Part shown: piece after piece, positions 16,478 through 24,687 of the stretch
How the letters are laid out: every line of letters starts with the position of its first letter
How positions within the stretch are numbered: the first letter of the stretch is position 1
Assembly: GCA_017798145.1 (NCBI GenBank)
Contig: CP059069.1
Span: 977,226 to 1,041,225, forward strand
Reading direction: 5' to 3'
Length of the DNA stretch: 64,000 nucleotides
Origin: Akkermansiaceae bacterium
GTDB lineage: Bacteria > Verrucomicrobiota > Verrucomicrobiia > Verrucomicrobiales > Akkermansiaceae
The notes under the pieces: generated by a model
Seen by the model: only the letters and a program-made list of their open reading frames with translations
Told to the model about the DNA's origin: nothing
Databases searched by the model: none
Translations under genes and position numbers: made by a program

Positions 16478-16825
16478 TTGGACGGATATCAAACTAATGG
16501 GAAAACTCTCCGATTGCTGGGCAAAAACCGATCTGGCAAACGGAAAGCCTGGTCTCTCGGTTGAGGCTCACTGCCGGTTCGTCGGACACATTGCGAATGC
16601 GCTTTGGGAGAATTCGCCAAGACCCGTTAGGGACACAATACGCGAATGCACGGTCACCCTCAGGTTTCCCCACACCCGTGGGGATGAACCGCAGACTAGA
16701 CAGCGCCATAGCCGCCGGTGGGGATGATTCTGTGCCTGAACGGGTAAGCCGAGCGCCGCTGCAGACGGGTGATTGACCAGAAAGTTCCGGCAAGTAGGAT
16801 AGGCCATAGAGAAGCCTGCCGAAAC
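16478..16825. other. Gene-poor stretch downstream of the comM fragment series
   Basis: I see no convincing gene in these ~350 nt. Short open frames exist, but they are the well-known artefacts of a type I-E CRISPR repeat read in three frames (RFPHTRGDEP, RFIPTGVGK, SSPRVWGN). The stretch holds one repeat-like hairpin at 16663-16691 and presumably the promoter of the dehydrogenase gene at 16826. Confidence 0.5.
16663..16691 (+). repeat. Solitary type I-E CRISPR-repeat-like hairpin
   Basis: The 29-nt element begins GGTTTCCCCAC and ends GTGGGGATGAACCG. It contains the perfect stem CCCCAC/GTGGGG around an ACCC loop and the GATGAACCG tail typical of type I-E repeats. No second full copy lies at the expected ~61-nt spacing on either side. 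A weak echo (GGTGGGGATGATT) starts 40 nt downstream. No cas genes are in the window. It may be a degenerate array remnant or an unrelated hairpin. Confidence 0.5.
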
Positions 16826-19510
16826 ATGAGACCCATCCACTTCCTGCCACTCCTTTTTTCCTCCGCCGCTTTCGCCTGGAGTCCCACCGATGAGGCTCCC
16901 GAGATGCCCTTGGATTCCTTCGTCTTACCGGAAAGCCTGGAGATTGTCCCGTGGGCCGCCTCGCCGCTGCTTTTCAACCCGACGAACATGGATGCGGACC
17001 ATCTCGGCCGCATCTGGGTCACCGAGGGGGTCAACTACCGGGGCAAGCAAGGCCGCCGACCCGAGGGTGACCGCATCGTGATCCTCGAGGACACGGATAT
17101 GGATGGGAAAGCCGACAGGTCCACCGTGTTCTGGCAGGATCCCGAACTCGTCGCGCCGCTCGGAATCGGCGTGTTCGACAACGTGGTCATGGTTTCGCAG
17201 CCGCCCAACCTTCTCAAGCTCACCGATGTGAACCGCGACGGGAAATTCAGCGAGGCGGACGGCGACACGAAAGAAGTTTTCCTGACCGGCTTCAACGGGC
17301 GCAACCACGACCACTCGCTCCATTCCGTCACCGGCAGCCCGGATGGGAAATGGGTTTTCAACCAGGGCAACACCGGCGGGATGTTCACCGACAAGGCAGG
17401 CAAGGCCTTCCGCTTCGGCGGATCCTACGTGCACGAGCCGTTCTCGAAATACGTCACCGATGTCCGGAAAATCGCCGGACTGGCCTCCGACGACGGCTTT
17501 TCCTACAACGCGGGCGCGGCTTTCCGCATCAACCCGGACGGCACCGGCACCGAGGTGATCGGCCACGGTTTCCGCAACTCCTACGAGCAGATCACAAACT
17601 CCTTCGGCTTCGTTTTCCAGAACGACAACGACGACCCGCCTGCCTGTCGCGTGACCCACATGATCGAGCATGGAAACGCCGGCTACTTCTCCCGCGACGG
17701 CAAGCGCGACTGGCGAGCCGACAAGCGTCCCGGCCAGGACACGCCCACCGCAGAGTGGCGGCAGCAGGATCCGGGCACCATGCCGGCGGGCGATGTCTAC
17801 GGGGGCGGCTCGCCCACCGGGATCGCATTCTACGAAAACGGCGCGCTGCCGGAAAGTTTCAGCGGCACCCTGCTTTCCTGCGAGCCGGGCAAAAACGTGA
17901 TTTTCTCCTACCGCCCGGAACTCGATGGTGCGGGCTTCAAGCTCGATCGCCACGACTTCGTCACCTCGAACGCCGGAAAGGAATTCCGCGGCTCTGATTT
18001 CGTCGGGGGGGTGAAGAAAAAGGATAACTCGAAGACGGGCCGCGAGGTCTTCTATCAGTTCCGCCCTTCGGATGTGATGGTCGGCGCTGACGGTGCGATC
18101 TACGTCGCCGACTGGACCGATTCGCGCGTGGGCGGTCACGGCACCAACGACGAGGCGGCCTCCGGCGTCATCTACCGCATCGCCCCGAAAGGCTTCAGGC
18201 CGTCCGTCCCGAGGATCGATCTCTCGACCATGGATGGGGCTGTCACCGCGCTGGAATCTCCGGCGAACAACGTCCGCTGGTCAGGCTTCCGTAAGCTCAA
18301 GGAAGATGGGGCAAAGAGCCATGAAGCGATTGCCGGGGTGCTGGAAAACGAGAATCCCTTCGTAGCAGCACGGGCGGTCTGGTTGCTCCCTTACGTTGGT
18401 GATAGGGGTGTTGCGAAGCTCGAGGAAATCCTCTCCGGGGACGATGAGAGAGAACGTCTCACCGCTTTCCGAGCGATCCGCCGCTCCGGCAAACTGGACG
18501 CACTGGCATACGGCAAGAGGCTCGCTTCGGACAGCTCCGCCGCCATCCGCGCGGAGGCCGCGATGGAAATGCGCTACCGCAGTTGGGACGAGGCCGGGGA
18601 AGTCCTTGTCGCCGTCGCCAAGGCATGGGACGGCAAGGATCGATCCTACCTCGAATCGCTAGGCCTCGGCGCGGGGCACAACACCGAGGCTCTCTGGAAG
18701 GCGCTTGTTGAGGAAATGAGACCCGGCGCACCCAATGCTTGGCCGGAAAGTTTCGCATGGCTCACCTGGCGGCTCATGCCGCAGGCCGCCGTTCCCGCGC
18801 TCGCCGCCCGCGCCAGCGAGAAAAGCTTTTCCGATGTGCAGCGCAGATTTGCGGTGGATTCGCTCGCCTTCATCGACACACGCGAATCCGCCGATGCACT
18901 CATTGCCTTGGCCGCGGAAAGCTCCCCCGCACGCGAACAGGCGACGTGGTGGCTGCTCAACCGCAGCGGTGGCGAGTGGTCATCCATGAACCTCCAGCCA
19001 GCGCTCGCGAAAAGGGGGATCGCCGGAAAGCCCGCGATGATCGTCGCCTCCCCCATGCCACCCAAACCGGAGGCCATGAAATTTTCCGTGCAAGATGTCC
19101 TGGCCCTGAAGGGCGATGCGGCGAAGGGCAAGCAGCTCGCAGCCCGTTGCATGATGTGCCACCAGATCGATGGCAACGGCCCGGACTACGGGCCGGCGCT
19201 CAAGGGGTTTGCGAGGGCTCAGCCGGCCGAGGTGGTTGTGCGCAGCATCGTCGATCCATCCGCCGACATCGCGCAGGGATTCGAGGGGCAGTCGCTCACA
19301 CTAAAGGACGGCAAGCGCATCGATGGGATCGTGCTTTCCGGAGGGAAAGCCGTCTCCATCCGCTCCACCGGAGGCATCACCCAGGATGTGCCGAGACCGC
19401 AGGTCAATGACCTCAAGCCGCTTGACCGTTCCCTAATGCTCAGCGCCGACCAGATCGGCCTCAGCGCACAGGATGTCGCGGACATCGTGGAGTGGATGAA
19501 GGGATATTAG
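16826..19510 (+). CDS. PVC-type membrane-bound dehydrogenase with HEAT repeats and cytochrome c domain
   Basis: An 894-residue exported protein (signal peptide MRPIHFLPLLFSSAAFA). Residues ~25-430 form the beta-propeller of the putative membrane-bound dehydrogenase family abundant in Planctomycetes/Verrucomicrobia (DHLGRIWVTEGVNYRGKQG, IVILEDTDMDGKAD, YVADWTDSRVGGHG). Residues ~430-740 are helical HEAT-like repeats. The C-terminal ~130 residues are a c-type cytochrome with CMMCH at 775-779 (GKQLAARCMMCHQIDGNGPD). It probably oxidizes a sugar or alcohol in the periplasm and passes electrons to its own heme. The substrate is not known for the family. The start at ATG 16826 is set by the signal peptide. 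Confidence 0.85.
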   Translation: MRPIHFLPLLFSSAAFAWSPTDEAPEMPLDSFVLPESLEIVPWAASPLLFNPTNMDADHLGRIWVTEGVNYRGKQGRRPEGDRIVILEDTDMDGKADRSTVFWQDPELVAPLGIGVFDNVVMVSQPPNLLKLTDVNRDGKFSEADGDTKEVFLTGFNGRNHDHSLHSVTGSPDGKWVFNQGNTGGMFTDKAGKAFRFGGSYVHEPFSKYVTDVRKIAGLASDDGFSYNAGAAFRINPDGTGTEVIGHGFRNSYEQITNSFGFVFQNDNDDPPACRVTHMIEHGNAGYFSRDGKRDWRADKRPGQDTPTAEWRQQDPGTMPAGDVYGGGSPTGIAFYENGALPESFSGTLLSCEPGKNVIFSYRPELDGAGFKLDRHDFVTSNAGKEFRGSDFVGGVKKKDNSKTGREVFYQFRPSDVMVGADGAIYVADWTDSRVGGHGTNDEAASGVIYRIAPKGFRPSVPRIDLSTMDGAVTALESPANNVRWSGFRKLKEDGAKSHEAIAGVLENENPFVAARAVWLLPYVGDRGVAKLEEILSGDDERERLTAFRAIRRSGKLDALAYGKRLASDSSAAIRAEAAMEMRYRSWDEAGEVLVAVAKAWDGKDRSYLESLGLGAGHNTEALWKALVEEMRPGAPNAWPESFAWLTWRLMPQAAVPALAARASEKSFSDVQRRFAVDSLAFIDTRESADALIALAAESSPAREQATWWLLNRSGGEWSSMNLQPALAKRGIAGKPAMIVASPMPPKPEAMKFSVQDVLALKGDAAKGKQLAARCMMCHQIDGNGPDYGPALKGFARAQPAEVVVRSIVDPSADIAQGFEGQSLTLKDGKRIDGIVLSGGKAVSIRSTGGITQDVPRPQVNDLKPLDRSLMLSADQIGLSAQDVADIVEWMKGY

Positions 19511-19592
19511 GCGGGAGATTTTTCCGAAAAAAACGCCTCTCTCATGCTTTTCTCATGAAGTGGCGGCTATTCCTTTGCGCATCAGCCCCACA

Positions 19593-19742
19593 ATGATCCA
19601 GCGCGTCATCAGCTCCTACCCCATGCGTTTCGCATTCGTGGTGGGTGCCTTGGCGACCGCGTTGCTCATCGTCCATTACCGTTTGCTCTTGAAAAGGGAC
19701 ACCTCCCTTTTCCGCGCGAACCGGCACCGGACAGGCGGCTGA
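19593..19742 (+). CDS. Small single-helix membrane protein (hypothetical)
   Basis: A 49-residue frame starting at ATG 19593 with one predicted transmembrane segment (FAFVVGALATALLIVHYRLLL), a basic N-terminus before it and a basic tail after it. It ends 16 nt before the LtaS-like gene and is co-oriented, so it could be the first cistron of that operon. No family recognized; it could be spurious. Confidence 0.4.
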   Translation: MIQRVISSYPMRFAFVVGALATALLIVHYRLLLKRDTSLFRANRHRTGG

Positions 19743-19758
19743 TGGAACCCGCAAATCC

Positions 19759-21693
19759 ATGAGAAAACTGACCGCATCCATACCCGCCCGCTTCGCCATC
19801 CTATCCTTCGCCCTGTTCTTCGCATTCTCGCTCATCGCCCGGATCGTGCTCGCCATCTCCGCCCACTCGGAGCTTGGCTTCAACGGATCCCTCCTCGGCG
19901 CCTTCGCGGTCGGCCTGCTCTACGACCTTGCGGCGGGCGTTTTCGCGGCCATCCCGTGGCTCCTTCTCGGCATCATCCTCCCATCAAGGCTGTCACGGAA
20001 AACATGGGCGCAGTGGCTGCTCGCCGCCCTCGCCGTGCTCTACACCGGCATGCTCGTTTTCATCACCACGGCGGAATGGTTTTTCTGGGATGAGTTCGGC
20101 GCACGTTTCAACTTCATCGCCGTCGATTACCTGATCTGGACCCAGGAAGTCTGGGGCAACATTTCCGAATCCTACCCCATGGGGCTCATCATGCCCGCCA
20201 TAGCCCTGACAGCCGTCGCCATCGTCTGGGGCATGCGGCGCGCAGGGCTTTTCGGATTCCTGGACGAAAGGGCTACCACCTGCCTGCGCCACCGCGCCAG
20301 CGGCCTCGCCGTCCTGCTCACCGTCCCTTTCCTTACAAACCGCCTCGTCAGCCAGTCCTACATCCCCGCCTTCGGCAACCAATACGACACCGAGATCGCC
20401 AAGAACGGCTGCTGGGCTTTCTTCGCGGCCTTCAAGCAGATGGAGCTCGATTACAAGCGCTGGTACCTTGAGGGGGACGAGAATGAGATGCTGGAAAGCG
20501 CAAGGCAACTGCTCGTCACGGAAAACGAAAAACCCGCTTCCGGAGCCGCCGACGATCTCTCGCGCACCATTTCGAAACCCGGAAAGGAAAACGAATGGAA
20601 TGTCGTGCTTATCTGCATGGAAAGCCTCAGCGCGGATTTCATGTCCTACTCCGGCGGAAGCGGAAGCCTCACGCCAAACCTCGACCGCCTCCGCGAGAAC
20701 TCGGTCTTTTTCGAGAACCTCTACGCCACCGGCACCCGCACCGTTCGCGGCATGGAAGCCCTCACCCTGAACCTGCCCCCCACCCCTGGCCAGGCCATCA
20801 TCTACCGCCCGCAGGGCACCGATCTCAAGACCACCTTCGGCCCCTTCCTGGACCGCGGCTACGATTGCGGGTTCTTTTATGGAGGCGACGGACGATTCGA
20901 CTTCATGAACCGCTACTTCTCCACCGCAGGCTGCCGCATCATGGACTCCAATGCATGGGAGGAAAAGGACACCACCTTCAAGACCTCCTGGGGTGCATGC
21001 GACGAGGATCTTTTCAACAAGGCCATCGCCGAGGCCGACAAGGACCACGCCGAAGGCAAACCCTTCCACTTCTTCTGCATGACCACCAGCAACCACCGCC
21101 CCTACGAATTCCCTGCAGGCCGCATCGATCTCACCCCGGCAGACCGCCGCAGCGGTGCCGTCAAATACGCCGACTGGGCATTGGGCGATTTCATCGAAAA
21201 GGCCTCCGGAAAGCCATGGTTCGCCAAAACCCTCTTCGTCATCGTCTCCGACCACTGCGCAAGCAGCGCTGGCAAGCAGGACATCGACGTCACGAAATAC
21301 CGCATCCCAGGGATGATCTACAATCCCGCCCTCGTCCAAGCGCAAAAGATCAGCAAGCTCTCCAGCCAGATCGACATCATGCCCACCGTCTTCGGCCTGC
21401 TGAACTGGAACTACACAACCCTGAGCTTCGGCCACGATTACCTCAGCGCCGCCGCCACCAGCCTGCCGGAGCGTTCCTTCGTCAGCAACTACCAGAAGAT
21501 CGCCATGATCACCCCGGATAGCATGACCATCCTCAAGCCGAACAAGAAGCACTCCTCCTACAACTGCCTTTTGGCCACCGGCGAACTGACACCCATGGGC
21601 AACCGTGAGAAAGCCGCAGCCCTGCTCCGCGAAACCATCGTCTGGTACCAGGGAGCCTCATGGCTCTTCGGCTCCGGGAAACTGAAACGCTGA
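19759..21693 (+). CDS. LtaS-type membrane sulfatase-fold transferase (phosphoglycerol/phosphoethanolamine transferase-like)
   Basis: A 644-residue protein. The N-terminal third holds about five transmembrane helices; the rest is an alkaline-phosphatase-superfamily domain on the periplasmic side. Metal and nucleophile residues are recognisable: E288 in ICMESLSADF, Thr328 in the TGTRTVRGMEAL motif, and D498/H499 in IVSDHCASSAG. Family members transfer phosphoglycerol or phosphoethanolamine from phospholipids to envelope glycolipids. The PAP2 phosphatase starts 1 nt after the stop and a two-component system follows. That layout recalls the eptA-basRS arrangement that modifies lipid A, though this protein is closer to LtaS/MdoB than to EptA. 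Confidence 0.85.
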   Translation: MRKLTASIPARFAILSFALFFAFSLIARIVLAISAHSELGFNGSLLGAFAVGLLYDLAAGVFAAIPWLLLGIILPSRLSRKTWAQWLLAALAVLYTGMLVFITTAEWFFWDEFGARFNFIAVDYLIWTQEVWGNISESYPMGLIMPAIALTAVAIVWGMRRAGLFGFLDERATTCLRHRASGLAVLLTVPFLTNRLVSQSYIPAFGNQYDTEIAKNGCWAFFAAFKQMELDYKRWYLEGDENEMLESARQLLVTENEKPASGAADDLSRTISKPGKENEWNVVLICMESLSADFMSYSGGSGSLTPNLDRLRENSVFFENLYATGTRTVRGMEALTLNLPPTPGQAIIYRPQGTDLKTTFGPFLDRGYDCGFFYGGDGRFDFMNRYFSTAGCRIMDSNAWEEKDTTFKTSWGACDEDLFNKAIAEADKDHAEGKPFHFFCMTTSNHRPYEFPAGRIDLTPADRRSGAVKYADWALGDFIEKASGKPWFAKTLFVIVSDHCASSAGKQDIDVTKYRIPGMIYNPALVQAQKISKLSSQIDIMPTVFGLLNWNYTTLSFGHDYLSAAATSLPERSFVSNYQKIAMITPDSMTILKPNKKHSSYNCLLATGELTPMGNREKAAALLRETIVWYQGASWLFGSGKLKR

Positions 21694-21694
21694 C

Positions 21695-22432
21695 ATGGAC
21701 AGAACCCTTTGGCCATCCGTCGTTGTCCTCGCCGCTGTTTTCGCGATCTGCGAGGCCACCGGCATGGACCTGTGGCTCCAGGATCATTTCTACAACTTCG
21801 CCACCCACCGCTGGGTCGTCGATGCGAATGCCACTGTGCCACGCCTGCTCTTCTACACCGGCCCAAAGGTGATGATCTGGTTGCTCGGACTCTTCACAAT
21901 CGGCGCAGTTGTTTGTTGCAGGAAACCCCGAAAGCTCCCCTTCGCCCGCCGCGATCTCATCATCCTCGCCGCCACCCTCGCAAGCGCACCCGCCCTCGTC
22001 GCCTTCGGAAAAGCCACCACAGACACCTTCACCCCCGCGCAGATCCGCCGCTACAACGGTGATGCCCCTTACGTGAAAGTCATGGGACATTACCCGCCCG
22101 GCGATCACCCGGCCAAGCGCGGGCGAGGCTTCCCCGCCGGCCATGCCAGCGGCGGCTACTCCCTGCTCGCCCTGGCCGGCATGGCTTCCACCCGCCGTGG
22201 CCGTGCCATCGGCATCTCCATCGGGCTCTGCGTCGGCACCATGATGGGCACCTACCAGATGCTCAAGGGCGCCCATTACCTCTCCCACACCCTCGTCACC
22301 GCCATACTGTGCTGGATCGTCTTCCTCTCATGGCGGCGCATCATCCCGCCCGCGCCCCCGGCCCAAATGCCCTCCGTGCCGGAAAAGCCGCACCCCATCT
22401 TCCATGGTTGGCGTTTCAAATCCAACGGCTAG
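21695..22432 (+). CDS. PAP2-family phosphatase (LpxE-like)
   Basis: A 245-residue membrane protein with about five or six hydrophobic segments. The PAP2 signatures are present: K in FGKATTDTFTP, GFPAGHASGGY (PSGH-type motif with Ala for Ser) and GAHYLSHTLVTAIL (SR-x5-H-x3-D-type motif in its SHT form). Proteins with this motif set remove phosphate from lipid A or undecaprenyl/phosphatidyl lipids. It starts 1 nt after the LtaS-like gene, so the two are translationally linked, which suggests one acts on products or substrates of the other at the outer leaflet. Confidence 0.8.
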   Translation: MDRTLWPSVVVLAAVFAICEATGMDLWLQDHFYNFATHRWVVDANATVPRLLFYTGPKVMIWLLGLFTIGAVVCCRKPRKLPFARRDLIILAATLASAPALVAFGKATTDTFTPAQIRRYNGDAPYVKVMGHYPPGDHPAKRGRGFPAGHASGGYSLLALAGMASTRRGRAIGISIGLCVGTMMGTYQMLKGAHYLSHTLVTAILCWIVFLSWRRIIPPAPPAQMPSVPEKPHPIFHGWRFKSNG

Positions 22433-22445
22433 GATTCGCAGGGAA

Positions 22446-23123
22446 ATGCGACTCCTCATCATCGAAGACAACCGCGGCCTGCGCGAGTCCCTCACACAAT
22501 ACATGCGCGAGGCATCCTTCGTCGTGGACTCCACCGGCAACGGTGACGAAGGCCTCTGGCATGCCACCGAACAACCCTACGATGCCATACTCCTCGACCT
22601 CATGCTTCCCGGGATCGACGGCATGGAGATCCTGAAAAAACTCCGCAAGAAAGGCACCGACACCTTCATACTCGTCATCAGCGCGCGCGACGGCCTGGAA
22701 GATCGCCTCGAAGCCCTCAACGCCGGTGCCGACGACTACCTCACCAAGCCCTTCCCCATGGCCGAGGCTCTCGCCCGCATCCACGCCATGCTCCGCAGGA
22801 AATTCGACCGCAAGGACCCTGTCATCCACATCGCGGATCTCAACCTCGACCCCGTACGCCGCACCGTTTCACGCGCCGGCAAAACCATCGATCTCACCGC
22901 CCTGGAATACCGGCTCCTGGAATACCTCGCCTTCCGCAGCGGCGAACCCGTCTCCCGCACCGATATCTGGGAGCACGTCTTCGAGGACTCCACCGGCGGC
23001 ACCTCGAACGCCGCCGACGTTTACATCGGCTACCTCCGGAAAAAACTGAACACCGGCGATCTGCCCAACCTCATCCACACCCGCCGCGGACACGGCTTCG
23101 TCCTCTCGGAAAACCCCGTATGA
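22446..23123 (+). CDS. OmpR/PhoB-family response regulator
   Basis: A 225-residue protein from the ATG at 22446 (MRLLIIEDN). The receiver domain has acidic residues E7/D8, phospho-acceptor D51 (ILLDLMLPGIDG), and K101 in DDYLTKPF. The C-terminal winged helix includes LTALEYRLLEYLAFRSGEPV and NAADVYIGYLRKKL. It overlaps the kinase gene by 4 nt (ATGA) and follows the PAP2 gene by 13 nt, so it is in the same operon. Confidence 0.95.
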   Translation: MRLLIIEDNRGLRESLTQYMREASFVVDSTGNGDEGLWHATEQPYDAILLDLMLPGIDGMEILKKLRKKGTDTFILVISARDGLEDRLEALNAGADDYLTKPFPMAEALARIHAMLRRKFDRKDPVIHIADLNLDPVRRTVSRAGKTIDLTALEYRLLEYLAFRSGEPVSRTDIWEHVFEDSTGGTSNAADVYIGYLRKKLNTGDLPNLIHTRRGHGFVLSENPV

Positions 23124-24559
23124 GCAGCCCTTCCATCCGCCGCAGCCTGCTCATCCGCTGCGGCATCGGCACCGGCATCCTCGCCGCCGTCCTCTCACTC
23201 TCCATCTACCTGATGGTCCGCCACAGCCTCTACGAGGAAATCGACAATTCACTCCGAGAGACCGCCTCCATCCTCGCCAACCAGATGGAATACGAGGGCG
23301 GAGCGATCATCTTCGAGTGGGAGGAAGGCATCGGCACCAACCCCGCCCTGAGCGACCAATCACTCTTCCAGTATTGGAACGAGCAAAGCGGCCTCACCAC
23401 CCGCTCCCCCGCCCTCCGCAACAACGACCTCCCGAAATTCACCGGCCCCGAAGGCGAGCCCGATATCGAAACGATAGCAATCCCCGGACGCCTGGAGCAC
23501 GCCCGCGCCATCGGACTTCTGATCTTCCCATACATTTTGCCCGGGGAGAAAGCCGCCATGAATGCCGCAGGGATGAAGTTCCATCCGGAGGAACATCCGC
23601 ACACCCTCGTCGTCGCCAGGGATCTCACACCCGTCCTCCGCACCCTCGCCGAACTCACCGTCATCCTCTGCGTGGGCACCCTTGTCACCCTCGCGATCGG
23701 CTTCTACCTCATAGACCACGCCATCCGCGGCTCGCTCACCCCCATCGCCTCCCTCACCGAGCAAGTCCGCAGCCGCAGCGGAGAACGGCTCGACTCTCCC
23801 ATCGTCCTACCCGGCGGCATACCCGCCGAACTCACTCCGCTCGCCGAATCCTTCGACACCCTGCTCTCCCGCGTCGCCGCCATCCGCAGCCGCGAGCAGG
23901 ATTTCATACGCCACGCCTCCCACGAGCTGCGCACACCCATCGCCAGCCTCAGCGCCACCACAGAACTCGCCCTCTCGAAAGACCGCGACGCAAGCGAATA
24001 CAGGCGGCACCTCGAAGCATGCGCAAAAACCTCCGCCGAGCTTGCCGCACTCGTCCAGCGCCTCTCCGCACTATCCCGCATCGGAAGCCAGGGCGACCCT
24101 GCAAAACCCGCCCCCATTGACCTCGGGGAAATCCTGACCGAATCCCTCGATGCTTTCGAAAAACGCTACAATGACTGCGAGATCGGCCTATCGATCACCT
24201 ACCCAAACGACAACTTCACCTCCTTCGCCGATCCCGTGCTCACCGCCCTGATCATCAACAACCTCGCGGATAACGCCGCATCCTACTCCCCCCCGGGCTC
24301 CACCGTTTCCATCCGGCTCTCACGTTCCGAAGGCCGCCATGAAATCTCCTTCACCAATCCCTGCGCTGATCTCCCGGATGACCTCGAACGCCTTTTCGAG
24401 CCGCTCTTCCGCCGCGATGCCTCCCGCACCAGTTCCGCCCACCTCGGCATCGGACTCACCCTCTCCCGCGAGGCCGCCGAGGCCATGCGCGCAACCCTCA
24501 CCGCCGACATACCCGAAAAAGGCTGCATACGGTTCACGCTCTCGTTGCCAGGCGCCTGA
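23120..24559 (+). CDS. Membrane sensor histidine kinase
   Basis: A 479-residue protein. TM1 at ~13-33, a periplasmic sensor region of ~150 residues with no recognized fold, TM2 at ~180-205, a HAMP domain, and a HisKA domain with H268 in FIRHASHELRTPIASL. The HATPase domain follows, with N-box NNLADNAASYSPPG and G-box GIGLTLSREAAEAM. It pairs with the overlapping response regulator. As in PmrAB/BasRS systems, the pair probably adjusts the two upstream envelope enzymes in response to cations, peptides or acid; the signal is not deducible. Confidence 0.95.
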   Translation: MSSPSIRRSLLIRCGIGTGILAAVLSLSIYLMVRHSLYEEIDNSLRETASILANQMEYEGGAIIFEWEEGIGTNPALSDQSLFQYWNEQSGLTTRSPALRNNDLPKFTGPEGEPDIETIAIPGRLEHARAIGLLIFPYILPGEKAAMNAAGMKFHPEEHPHTLVVARDLTPVLRTLAELTVILCVGTLVTLAIGFYLIDHAIRGSLTPIASLTEQVRSRSGERLDSPIVLPGGIPAELTPLAESFDTLLSRVAAIRSREQDFIRHASHELRTPIASLSATTELALSKDRDASEYRRHLEACAKTSAELAALVQRLSALSRIGSQGDPAKPAPIDLGEILTESLDAFEKRYNDCEIGLSITYPNDNFTSFADPVLTALIINNLADNAASYSPPGSTVSIRLSRSEGRHEISFTNPCADLPDDLERLFEPLFRRDASRTSSAHLGIGLTLSREAAEAMRATLTADIPEKGCIRFTLSLPGA

Positions 24560-24687
24560 TTTCTCCATTCCAGCCATGATCCGGCGTGATCAACCCTCCC
24601 ACTGATAGATGGCCGCACCATTTCACTGCGAGACAGTGATCGAAAGCGCCACCTTGCGCCTCCCTGCATTTCTGGCATCCTGTCGCC

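Noticed and set aside
16711-16731. Possible second CRISPR repeat (GGTGGGGATGATT)
   Set aside because: It starts 40 nt after the first instead of ~61 nt, lacks the left stem half and the AACCG end, so no array is claimed.
16497-16850. Short open frames on both strands upstream of the dehydrogenase gene
   Set aside because: Their recognizable peptides are the typical artefact translations of a type I-E repeat; there is no ribosome-binding site or homology.
19511-19545. Possible terminator after the dehydrogenase gene (AGGCG...CGCCT with an A-run)
   Set aside because: The stem is only five base pairs with a long loop and no T-run on the coding strand.
24623-24639. Small inverted repeat TCACTG-CGAGA-CAGTGA before the pxpBC gene
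   Set aside because: Six-base arms occur by chance at this length, and no regulator gene or second copy supports an operator.
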